DNA from: Gammaproteobacteria bacterium
Lineage (GTDB): Bacteria > Pseudomonadota > Gammaproteobacteria > Pseudomonadales > Pseudomonadaceae
NCBI GenBank assembly: GCA_012735335.1
Contig: JAAYHO010000229.1
Span: forward strand, 1-6,705
Direction of reading: 5' to 3'
Length of the DNA stretch: 6,705 bases
This document shows, one piece after another, positions 1 to 6,032 of the stretch. The notes under the pieces are model-generated. The model was not told the DNA's origin and ran no database searches. It saw only the letters and a program-made list of their open reading frames with translations. How positions within the stretch are numbered: the first letter of the stretch is position 1; every line of letters begins with the position of its first letter. The position numbers and the translations under genes were made by a program.

Positions 1-816
1 CCCGATGGCAGCCGGATCAACGCGGTAATTCCGCCGGTGGCGCTGGATGGGCCTTGCCTGTCGGTGCGTAAATTCAGCCGGGATATGCTCAAGAGTACCG
101 ACCTACTGGCCTCACGCTCGCTGGATCAGGCGATTCTGGATTTCTTCAAGTTGATGGTCAGCCGCCGCTGCAACGTGCTGGTCAGTGGCGGTACCGGTAC
201 CGGTAAGACCACCCTGTTGAACATGCTCAGCCAGATGATCGACCCCCGTGAGCGGATCGTCACCATCGAGGACACCGCTGAGCTGCAACTCAAGCACGAC
301 CACGTGGTACGCCTGGAAACCCGCCCGCCGAATGCCGATGGACACGGTGAGGTGACTGCCCGGGATCTGGTGCGTAACGCTCTGCGTATGCGTCCGGACC
401 GTATCGTGCTGGGGGAGATTCGCGGCATCGAGGTGCTGGATGTGCTGACTGCGATGAACACCGGGCACGACGGCTCGATGAGTACGGTGCATGCCAACAA
501 TGCGCAGGATGCCTTGCTGCGGCTGGAAACCCTGGTCGGGCTGTCGGGTATCCAGGTGCACGACCGCACCCTGCGCCAGACCATCTGCTCGGCGATTGAT
601 GTGGTCGTGCAACTGACCCGTACCAGTGATGGTCGGCGCTGTGTGTCCGAGGTGCTGGAAGTGGTCGGCCTGCGTGATGAGCAGTATGTGACCAATACCC
701 TCTTCCGCCTTGAGCCGGGGGTGCATGGCGGTTTTGTCCGCGAGGCGCGGAACACTGCCAGTGAGAAGCTGCGTGGAGCGGGTATGCCTGGCATGCCGGG
801 GCTGGGCGGGCGATGA
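1..816 (+). CDS. tadA: TadA/CpaF-type secretion ATPase of the Tad (Flp) pilus, 5'-truncated
   Basis: This is the cytoplasmic hexameric ATPase that powers Flp pilus assembly (type II/IV secretion ATPase family, CpaF/TadA branch). The reading frame is open from the first base, so the gene begins upstream of the window; 271 residues are visible, and with a usual family length of about 420-450 roughly 150 N-terminal residues are missing. Visible motifs, numbered from the window edge: the linker signature PDGSRINAVIPP at 1-12, Walker A GGTGTGKT at 63-70, an Asp-box VTIEDTAEL just after it, Walker B RIVLGEIRG at 134-142 with the catalytic Glu at 139, and the His-box GHDGSMSTVHANN at 155-167. All key residues are intact, so the enzyme is probably active. 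The stop overlaps the tadB start by 4 bp. An in-frame GTG at position 37 is internal and is not the true start. Confidence 0.96.
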   Translation, partial: PDGSRINAVIPPVALDGPCLSVRKFSRDMLKSTDLLASRSLDQAILDFFKLMVSRRCNVLVSGGTGTGKTTLLNMLSQMIDPRERIVTIEDTAELQLKHDHVVRLETRPPNADGHGEVTARDLVRNALRMRPDRIVLGEIRGIEVLDVLTAMNTGHDGSMSTVHANNAQDALLRLETLVGLSGIQVHDRTLRQTICSAIDVVVQLTRTSDGRRCVSEVLEVVGLRDEQYVTNTLFRLEPGVHGGFVREARNTASEKLRGAGMPGMPGLGGR

Positions 817-1688
817 ATATCGCGCTGCTGCTGTGCCTGCTGTTGCTGTTTGGCGGGTTATGGCTGTTGCGTCGTGGCCTGCGCGCTGCGGAGACCGAGC
901 AGGTGATGCAGCGACTGACCAGCGAACAGGCCCAGGCTGCGCCGGTCAGCATGGGGCGGCTGCAGCGGGAGTTGCTGCGCTCGGGGCTGAGCATGCCAGC
1001 CTGGGTCGTGGTGCTGTTGAGTTCTTTCTGGCTGCTGCTGGCCGCGCTGGGCTGGTTGCTCGGCGGCTGGCTGGCATTGCTCATGTTGTTGCTGATACCG
1101 CCGGTACTGTTGCGCCTGTACATGCTGTGGCAGGCCGGTCGGCGGCTGCAGCGGATGATCGAGCAGACACCGGGCCTGCTGGATCATACGGTACGCAGCC
1201 TGAAGTCCGGGCGCACCCTGGGGGATGGCATGCTGCTCAGTATGCAGAACGCCCAGGAGCCGCTGTACAGCGCCATGGAGCGTACCCGTAACGCGGTACA
1301 GCGGGGTATGCCGCTGGCCGATGCCATGACGGATTTTGCCGAGCTGTATGAGCGCAAGGAGTTTCACATCCTGGCCATGGGGGTGGCGGTCAACCAGCGC
1401 TACGGCGGCAACGCCAGTGAGCTGCTGACCAACCTGATCAGCCTGATCCGCGATCGTGAGCGGGCCGCCAGACAACTGCGGGCGCTGACCGGCGAGACGC
1501 GCATCAGCGCTATTGTGCTGGGCTGTATGCCCGTGGCCATGGCCGGTTATCTTTTCCTCAGCAACCCGCAGATGCTGCTGGGTATGTGGGAGCAGTCCGG
1601 TGGGCGCATGGTGCTGCTGGTGGCCTTTGGTCTGCAGATGATTGGCACCTGGTTACTGTGGCGGATGATGCGGAGTATCACCCGATGA
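813..1688 (+). CDS. tadB: TadB, inner-membrane platform protein of the Tad pilus (T2SSF domain)
   Basis: This 291-residue inner-membrane protein is one of two platform subunits that work with TadA to extrude the Flp pilin. It has an N-terminal hydrophobic segment at about 3-19, a hydrophobic pair at about 64-106, a cytoplasmic helical type II secretion F domain at about 115-230, and two C-terminal membrane segments at about 231-249 and 265-285. The F domain contains the family-like stretches LLDHTVRSLKSGRTLGDG and YGGNASELLTNLISLIRDR. Length and topology fit TadB. The start is the ATG overlapping the tadA stop (ATGA, 813-816); only a weak G-rich ribosome site precedes it, consistent with coupling to tadA translation. 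It lies in the canonical order between tadA and tadC. Confidence 0.95.
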   Translation: MNIALLLCLLLLFGGLWLLRRGLRAAETEQVMQRLTSEQAQAAPVSMGRLQRELLRSGLSMPAWVVVLLSSFWLLLAALGWLLGGWLALLMLLLIPPVLLRLYMLWQAGRRLQRMIEQTPGLLDHTVRSLKSGRTLGDGMLLSMQNAQEPLYSAMERTRNAVQRGMPLADAMTDFAELYERKEFHILAMGVAVNQRYGGNASELLTNLISLIRDRERAARQLRALTGETRISAIVLGCMPVAMAGYLFLSNPQMLLGMWEQSGGRMVLLVAFGLQMIGTWLLWRMMRSITR

Positions 1689-2566
1689 ACCTGTTGCTGC
1701 TCAGTGCGCTGCTGTTGCTGATGGCCGGTGGGCTGCTGTTGTACAGCGCCCTGCGTGAACAGCTGGCCGCCCGGCGGATGATGGCCAGGCTGGGTGAAAA
1801 CAGCCGTTCCGGCTCGGCGTTGCTGCAGCTGGGTGAACGCAGTGGTGCCGCCAGGCTGGGCAAGTCGGACCCGGAAACTCTGGTGTTGTTGAATCAGCTG
1901 GGTTGGCGCAGCAGCCAGCGGCGGACACTGTTCTTCTGTATCCAGCTCGGTCTGCCATTGTTGCTGGTATTGGTTGTGCTGGCGGTGCAGATGAATATGG
2001 CGGAGCCACCGAGCCTGCCCTGGCTGGCCCCTTTCTTCGCCTTCGGCGTGGGCTACCTGATTCCCAAGCGGGTGCTGGCAGCCCAGGTACGCCAGCGTCA
2101 GGAGTGCCTGGCCCTGGAAGTCTCATTGATGATCCCCATGCTGCGCATGCTGTTTGATGTCGGCATGACGGTCGAGCAGGCCCTGCGTGTGCTGTGCAAT
2201 GAGGGGCAGCAGATTCTTCCGGAGCTGAGCCGGGAGCTGAAGCTGTTGCTGGCGCGGGTCGATGCCGGGCTGGAACTGGGTGAGGAGTTGCGCGAGCTGG
2301 CCGATTTGCTGCAGGTGGATGACCTGACCGATTGTTTCACCATTCTGGTGCAACTGATCTACCAGGGCGGTGGGGCGATGGCTTCGCTGCTGTCATTGAA
2401 GGAGCTGCTGGATGATCGGCGCATGACCGGCCTGCAGGAGCGGGTTTCGAAGATGTCAGCGAAGATGTCCGTGGTGATGATGTTGTTTCTGTTTCCGGCG
2501 CTGTTGATCGTGCTGGCGGGACCGGGTTTTGTAGCCATTATTCAGGCGTTGGGAGATATGGGATGA
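1685..2566 (+). CDS. tadC: TadC, second inner-membrane platform protein of the Tad pilus (T2SSF domain)
   Basis: This 293-residue membrane protein is a homologue of TadB and its presumed partner in the TadA-driven platform. An N-terminal hydrophobic segment lies at about 2-20, a hydrophobic pair at about 82-127, the type II secretion F domain at about 146-275 (with motifs such as LIYQGGGAMASLL and the basic stretch LLDDRRMTGLQERVSKMSAKMS), and a C-terminal membrane segment at about 262-288. I start it at the ATG at 1685, which overlaps the tadB stop as ATGA and has CGGAG at 1671-1675, 9 nt upstream. The frame is open further upstream to 1586, but that stretch lies inside tadB and gives a non-hydrophobic N-terminus. 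Its stop overlaps tadD in the same way. Confidence 0.95.
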   Translation: MNLLLLSALLLLMAGGLLLYSALREQLAARRMMARLGENSRSGSALLQLGERSGAARLGKSDPETLVLLNQLGWRSSQRRTLFFCIQLGLPLLLVLVVLAVQMNMAEPPSLPWLAPFFAFGVGYLIPKRVLAAQVRQRQECLALEVSLMIPMLRMLFDVGMTVEQALRVLCNEGQQILPELSRELKLLLARVDAGLELGEELRELADLLQVDDLTDCFTILVQLIYQGGGAMASLLSLKELLDDRRMTGLQERVSKMSAKMSVVMMLFLFPALLIVLAGPGFVAIIQALGDMG

Positions 2567-3657
2567 GACAAGCCGCAGCGGTGCTGTTACTGGCAGGCAG
2601 TCTGATTGGCTGTGCTGGTAATGCGGTGGACGAGTCACCCTGGTTGGTGCAACGGGATACCGCAGCGCCGAGAAGCTGTGAGCCGCTGACTGCAGATCAG
2701 GAACTGGTACTGGGCCTGTCCCGGGAGATGGCCGGTTCCGGAAGTCTGCATGCGGCGCTGGCCAATCTTGAGCGGCTGCCCAGTGACCTGCCGCAAGGGC
2801 GTCTGAGTAAGGCACAGTTGCTGCGTCTGCTTGGCCACAGCAGCGAGGCGGAAGCACTGTATGCCGGCTTGCTGAATAGCTGTCTGGTGGCGGATGCCCG
2901 GCACGGATTGGGACAGATTGCGGCGGCGCGGGGGGATTACACCGAGGCGCAGGAGTATCTGCGCAGTGCTGCCAGTCTGGCTCCGGCCAATCAGGCGATC
3001 CGCAATGATCTGGGTGTGGTGTATATGAACCAAGGGCGGATGTCCGAAGCGCGCTTCGAGCTGCTGACGGCCATGGAGCTGGCGGAAAATTCCCGTGGGG
3101 TCGCGGTGAATATGCTGACCCTGCTGATGTATGAGGATAACTGGCAGGCGGCGCAGGAGCTGGTCGCGGCCAAAGGTCTGAGCAGCAGCGATTTCAGTCG
3201 CGCTGAGCAGCGCGCCCGGAGCATGCGTAGTCAGTCCGGCAATGCTGCAGCGCCAGCTTCCATGGGGAGCGCACAGCCGCTGGCGACCCCGGACCCGGTC
3301 GGGATGGCTGAAGCGGTGGCCTCGCTGACTGCCCCGGCAGAAGCCTCAGTGCCGGGGCGTTCAGTGGGCACAACAGCTGCTGCTGTATCGGCGGCGGATG
3401 CCGCGCCGGTGAAAAAGCTGGCACCGGCACCCACTCCGCTTCGCGCTTTCGCCGCAGAGTCGGTACCAGCCTCCGCCCGGACACCGCAGCCGCTGGCGAC
3501 GGCGGTGCAGGCCTGGACTGGAGAACAAACCACGACTGCGCCCAGTGGGCAGCAGGCTGAAAACGTGCAGCAGGCAGCCACCGGTGCCCGTCCGCTGATC
3601 TGCCGCTCGCGGGAGTCAGGGGACGGGCGGGCGGTCCTTGAGTGTCTAACCGAATGA
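2563..3657 (+). CDS. tadD: TadD, TPR lipoprotein of the Tad pilus with a long Ala/Pro-rich C-terminal extension
   Basis: This 364-residue lipoprotein has a signal peptide ending in lipobox LIGC (lipidated Cys17, Ala at +2, compatible with outer-membrane sorting). Residues about 80-204 form tetratricopeptide-like helical pairs, for example HGLGQIAAARGDYTEAQEYL at about 114-133 and LGVVYMNQGRMSEARFELL at about 150-168. TadD proteins are thought to support assembly or stability of the secretin at the outer membrane. Residues about 225-340 are a low-complexity Ala/Pro/Ser/Thr tail, followed by a short end (about 343-364) with Cys347 and Cys361. Most TadD proteins I know of are nearer 250 residues, so the tail is an extension; such linkers can cross periplasm or peptidoglycan. 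The start is the ATG in the ATGA overlap with tadC, with GGGAGA at 2551-2556, 6 nt upstream. Confidence 0.88.
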   Translation: MRQAAAVLLLAGSLIGCAGNAVDESPWLVQRDTAAPRSCEPLTADQELVLGLSREMAGSGSLHAALANLERLPSDLPQGRLSKAQLLRLLGHSSEAEALYAGLLNSCLVADARHGLGQIAAARGDYTEAQEYLRSAASLAPANQAIRNDLGVVYMNQGRMSEARFELLTAMELAENSRGVAVNMLTLLMYEDNWQAAQELVAAKGLSSSDFSRAEQRARSMRSQSGNAAAPASMGSAQPLATPDPVGMAEAVASLTAPAEASVPGRSVGTTAAAVSAADAAPVKKLAPAPTPLRAFAAESVPASARTPQPLATAVQAWTGEQTTTAPSGQQAENVQQAATGARPLICRSRESGDGRAVLECLTE

Positions 3658-3671
3658 AGGATGGAATGACT

Positions 3672-3944
3672 ATGTATACCCGGGTACTGGCTGGACTGGC
3701 AGTGGCAATGACGTCCGGTACGCTGATCGCTGCCGATGCGGCGCGGCCGCTGGAGCCCGAGTGGCCGGATTCGCAAGTCGAGCTGTGGCTGCAATTGCAG
3801 CGCGGAGGGGAAGTAGCCAGTCGGCGGGTGCAGGCGGCCACGCCCAGCGAGCGAGAGCTGAGCATGCGGCGGTTGCTGGACAGCTACAGCCATCCGATCC
3901 CGGAATATTTCGGTGAGGATGACGGCGGCAGCTTCGAACGCTAG
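3672..3944 (+). CDS. Small exported DUF3613-like protein of the Tad locus
   Basis: This gene encodes a 90-residue protein with a signal peptide (about 1-23, hydrophobic LAGLAVAMTSGTLIA then an Ala-rich cleavage region). The mature part carries QVELWLQLQRGG at about 35-46, ATPSER at 56-61 and LDSYSHPIPEYF at 69-80. I recognise this layout from memory as the DUF3613 family, whose P. aeruginosa member lies directly after tadD. Function is unknown; location and export suggest a periplasmic accessory of pilus assembly. Three in-frame ATGs are possible: 3654 (overlaps the tadD stop as ATGA, like the other junctions, but has poor SD), 3666 (AAGGA only 4 nt upstream) and 3672 (AAGGA at 10 nt, GGA at 6 nt, cleaner signal peptide). 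I chose 3672, but 3654 remains a real alternative. Confidence 0.82.
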   Translation: MYTRVLAGLAVAMTSGTLIAADAARPLEPEWPDSQVELWLQLQRGGEVASRRVQAATPSERELSMRRLLDSYSHPIPEYFGEDDGGSFER

Positions 3945-4085
3945 GCGGGGCGCTTTCCCGGTAGCGTCCTTGCGTGGCGCCTGTCACATCTGCAGTACCG
4001 TACAAGCCTGTTGTCGAACAAGGGTTCGACAACCCGAGGGGCTGATGGAGCATAAAACTGGTTTTGCAAACCTGAGGATAGAGAT
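3945..4085. other. Intergenic gap between the tad operon and the lipoprotein genes
   Basis: This 141-bp stretch separates the tightly packed tad genes from the lipoprotein pair. It holds a perfect inverted repeat (4010-4033), a smaller one (GGTTT TGC AAACC, 4060-4072) and the ribosome site of the next gene. A weak CGGG/CCCG pairing (3946-3949/3957-3960) is not followed by a T-run, so I see no convincing rho-independent terminator. A possible -10-like CATAAA at 4051 has no good -35 at proper spacing. Whether the lipoproteins are transcribed with tad or separately is open. Confidence 0.6.
4010..4033. promoter_or_regulatory. Perfect 10-bp inverted repeat with 4-nt spacer (operator or hairpin)
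   Basis: The arm GTTGTCGAAC (4010-4019) and its exact reverse complement GTTCGACAAC (4024-4033) flank AAGG. No T-run follows, which argues against an intrinsic terminator. Its position 52 bp before the lipoprotein start suits an operator for a dimeric regulator or an mRNA hairpin. The binding factor cannot be named from sequence. Confidence 0.5.
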
Positions 4086-4757
4086 ATGCAAAGAAAAATC
4101 ATCATGAGTCTGCTGGCCAGCGGCGTGGCGCTGGGGGGCTGTGCGCCCTATTCTCAGGCACCGCAGCCGACCAACTTCTTGAGCGAAGAGCAGCAGCACA
4201 TCCGTGCAGCGTCACATTGGCAATTGATCGCTGGCGACAGCGCCCGCCAGCTGATGACGGTCATGCCGGAGAAGCGCCCGGTGTATGTGGTGCGCAAGAG
4301 CAGCGAAAGCCCGTTCGAGCAGGCCTTCTCTGCACAACTGGTGACTGAGCTGACCCGTGCCGGTTACCCGGTTATGAAAAGTGCGGAGCGTCACGGTACC
4401 TTGCTGGTCGAGGTCAGCGCCCAAGCTGTGCAGTTCTCCGAGAAGCGCCAGCGTCCGGCTGCGGCCGGCGAACTGACGCTACTGGCCGGCGGCCTGTGGG
4501 TGTTGCGCAATGTCTATGAGAATGTCTCGCCGGGGGCCGCGATGATAGGCGGCACCCTGGCTGTCGATGGCAGCCGTTGGTTCGGCAGCCAGTACGGCAA
4601 GGGACTGACTGTGCCGAAAACCGAGTTGATCGTTACAGCCAGTATCTCCAGCCGCGAGCAATACTTTGCTCAGACCAGCTCGGCCTATTACACCACCCAG
4701 ACTGACTGGGGCCTTTATGCTACTAACAGCACTCTACCGCTCAAGGGAGGCCTGTGA
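4086..4757 (+). CDS. Outer-membrane lipoprotein, possible diverged FlgO relative
   Basis: This 223-residue lipoprotein has signal MQRKIIMSLLASGVALGGC with lipobox LGGC (Cys19, Ala at +2, outer-membrane type). I do not recognise a named family with certainty. Residues about 41-110 (ARQLMTVMP, then QLVTELTRAGYPVMKSAE at about 84-101) line up by eye with the FlgO domain of the next protein (VLLQQMP, then LVSEQISARFTQAGQSMVEMK), so the two may be diverged paralogues. Residues about 128-165 are hydrophobic and Gly-rich (LTLLAGGLWVL, AAMIGGTLAV) and may insert in or lie against a membrane. The C-terminus is rich in Tyr, Thr and Ser. The start ATG has GAGG at 4074-4077, 8 nt upstream. The stop TGA shares one base with the next start, so the pair is probably coupled. 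A Tad or surface-structure role is inferred from location only. Confidence 0.85.
   Translation: MQRKIIMSLLASGVALGGCAPYSQAPQPTNFLSEEQQHIRAASHWQLIAGDSARQLMTVMPEKRPVYVVRKSSESPFEQAFSAQLVTELTRAGYPVMKSAERHGTLLVEVSAQAVQFSEKRQRPAAAGELTLLAGGLWVLRNVYENVSPGAAMIGGTLAVDGSRWFGSQYGKGLTVPKTELIVTASISSREQYFAQTSSAYYTTQTDWGLYATNSTLPLKGGL
4743..4750 (+). promoter_or_regulatory. Strong ribosome binding site deciding the start of the FlgO-like gene
   Basis: AAGGGAGG lies 6 nt before the ATG at 4757 and only 3 nt before the alternative GTG at 4754. The spacing favours the ATG. The site lies inside the 3' end of the preceding lipoprotein gene. Confidence 0.7.
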
Positions 4758-5293
4758 TGAAACGTCTAGCTTCTTTTTTGCTGGTGCTGTTGGTTGTGGT
4801 CATGGCCGGCTGCGCGCAGAGCGGCAAGCCGAGCTATGCCGGTGCAAGCAGCTCACCCTTTATCCGGGCCAACCACCAGGCCGCCGATGTGCTGCTGCAG
4901 CAGATGCCTGGCCGTGGCAACACCATGTTGATTGCTACCTTGGTCAATGTCGATGCGCTGGAGCGTTCATCGACCCTGGGCCGTTTGGTGTCGGAGCAGA
5001 TCTCTGCGCGATTCACCCAAGCGGGCCAGAGCATGGTGGAGATGAAGTTTCGCAATAATGTCTACATCTCCCAGAGTCAGGGCGAGTTGATGCTGACCCG
5101 CGAGTTACACGAGCTGGCTGGCACGCATAACGCTCAGGCGGTGATCGTAGGCAGTTATGGTGAGGGCAGGGATTATGTTTATATCAACCTGAAAGTGATA
5201 CAGCCGAGCACCAATATGGTGCTGGCAACTCATGATTACGCGCTGCCGATCAGTGACGATGTGCGGATGATGCTGCGTACCAGGCGTTATTGA
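4757..5293 (+). CDS. FlgO-family outer-membrane lipoprotein
   Basis: This 178-residue lipoprotein has signal MKRLASFLLVLLVVVMAGC (lipobox MAGC, Cys19, Ala at +2). Residues about 37-170 match the FlgO domain as I know it: ANHQAADVLLQQM at 38-50, LIATLVNVDALERSSTLGRL at 58-77, SEQISARFTQAG at 79-90, TRELHELAGTHNAQAVIVG at about 114-132, then VYINLKVIQPSTNMVLATHDYALP at about 141-164. In Vibrio, FlgO is an outer-membrane lipoprotein linked to flagellar function. Here no flagellar gene is in view; the neighbours are Tad genes and a prepilin peptidase, suggesting a role at the outer-membrane part of the Tad machine (inference). It follows the preceding lipoprotein gene with a one-base stop/start overlap. 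It converges on fppA with only 23 bp between stops and no visible terminator there. Confidence 0.9.
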   Translation: MKRLASFLLVLLVVVMAGCAQSGKPSYAGASSSPFIRANHQAADVLLQQMPGRGNTMLIATLVNVDALERSSTLGRLVSEQISARFTQAGQSMVEMKFRNNVYISQSQGELMLTRELHELAGTHNAQAVIVGSYGEGRDYVYINLKVIQPSTNMVLATHDYALPISDDVRMMLRTRRY

Positions 5294-5316
5294 GCAGGAG
5301 GTCCGTCAGGTCGTTG

Positions 5317-5811
5317 TCAGGCCAGAAGCAGCAGGGTTGGCAGCAGGCCGAGGAGCAGGAAAGGGGCGTAGGGCAGCTTGCTGCCGCTGGTCGGATCAAG
5401 TCGTGCCAGGTGCTGTTGCAGCCCCGGGCTCAGCCGCTGCCAGAGGCGGGAGCCGATAAACGCCCAGCTCACCATGCCCAGTCCGGCAAGGGAAATACTG
5501 CCCAGCACATGCATGGGGCTGCTGGCCAGCGCCAGCGCACCCAGCAGCTTGACGTCACCCGCGCCCATCTCGCCTCTGAAATAGCCCGGCAGGCTGAAAG
5601 CCAGGGCTATTGCCAGTGCCAGTAGGGTCGCCCCGGGACCGGCCCCGGAGATACTGTGCCCCTGGTGCAGCAGTAAGATGCTGGACAGCGCTGCCATGCC
5701 AAAGGTCAGCCAATTGCTGATGCGCTTCTGGCGGGCATCCTGAATGGCGCACAGTAGCGCCCAGAGTAACAGGCCGGTCAGTGGGAGTGGGAATGGGGGC
5801 AATTGAAGCAT
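5317..5811 (-). CDS. fppA: FppA/TadV-type prepilin peptidase (GxGD aspartic protease)
   Basis: This gene encodes a polytopic inner-membrane aspartic protease that cleaves, and may methylate, the Flp prepilin leader before assembly. With the chosen start it is 164 residues, usual for the small TadV/FppA/CpaA group, which lacks the extra N-terminal methyltransferase-type domain of PilD. Both catalytic aspartates are visible: Asp25 in IQDARQKRISN and Asp86 in FRGEMGAGDVKLLGAL. Hydrophobic segments lie at about 9-24, 36-48, 60-76, 90-105, 108-122 and 148-164. The start is the ATG at 5811, with AGAAGG 10 nt upstream; an upstream ATG at 5892 would add 27 residues that look unlike the family (polar and Trp-rich). 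No Flp pilin gene lies in the window, so its substrate is presumably encoded upstream of tadA or elsewhere. Confidence 0.92.
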   Translation of the reverse strand: MLQLPPFPLPLTGLLLWALLCAIQDARQKRISNWLTFGMAALSSILLLHQGHSISGAGPGATLLALAIALAFSLPGYFRGEMGAGDVKLLGALALASSPMHVLGSISLAGLGMVSWAFIGSRLWQRLSPGLQQHLARLDPTSGSKLPYAPFLLLGLLPTLLLLA

Positions 5812-5945
5812 CGGAAGGCGGCCTTCTGGAGCGGCCCACCATACTATCCAGGCCAGCGAGTCTGGCCAGATGTCATATGGGTGTAATGACATCCGACTAG
5901 CCCCAAGTGCATATATCGCCGCAACTCCTCACCCCCTAATATTGC

Positions 5946-5969
5946 CGCCACAAGTCTTGATTTGTGGCG
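5946..5969. promoter_or_regulatory. Perfect 8-bp inverted repeat with 8-nt spacer, candidate operator
   Basis: CGCCACAA (5946-5953) and TTGTGGCG (5962-5969) are exact reverse complements, centred between fppA and the PAS gene. The spacing of half-sites is suitable for a dimeric regulator, for instance a response regulator controlling the Tad locus, but no specific factor can be assigned. A hairpin without a T-run is the alternative. Confidence 0.4.
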
Positions 5970-6032
5970 TGGAGAGCATGTTGCCAATGGGCGGCATTCT
6001 CTGCTGGAGACAGTTCAATCATGGAGCCGGAG

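Noticed and set aside
290..1123. Long minus-strand frame opposite tadA and tadB
   Set aside because: It is a typical high-GC antisense shadow with low-complexity Ser/Arg/Pro content, opposite two clearly conserved genes.
3946..3966. Possible terminator after the DUF3613 gene
   Set aside because: The stem is only 4 bp (CGGG/CCCG) and no T-run follows.
4051..4056. CATAAA as a -10 box for the lipoprotein genes
   Set aside because: The nearest -35-like TCGACA (4026-4031) is 19 nt away and matches poorly; too weak to call a promoter.
5296..5301. Perfect AGGAGG right after the FlgO-like stop codon
   Set aside because: The only following plus-strand frame opens with TTG at 5314 and runs antisense through fppA, with no recognisable protein; it looks like a chance match.
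5812..5892. Longer fppA start at 5892
   Set aside because: It would add 27 residues without family likeness and has only a weak G-rich ribosome site; 5811 gives the usual family length with both catalytic Asp in expected positions.
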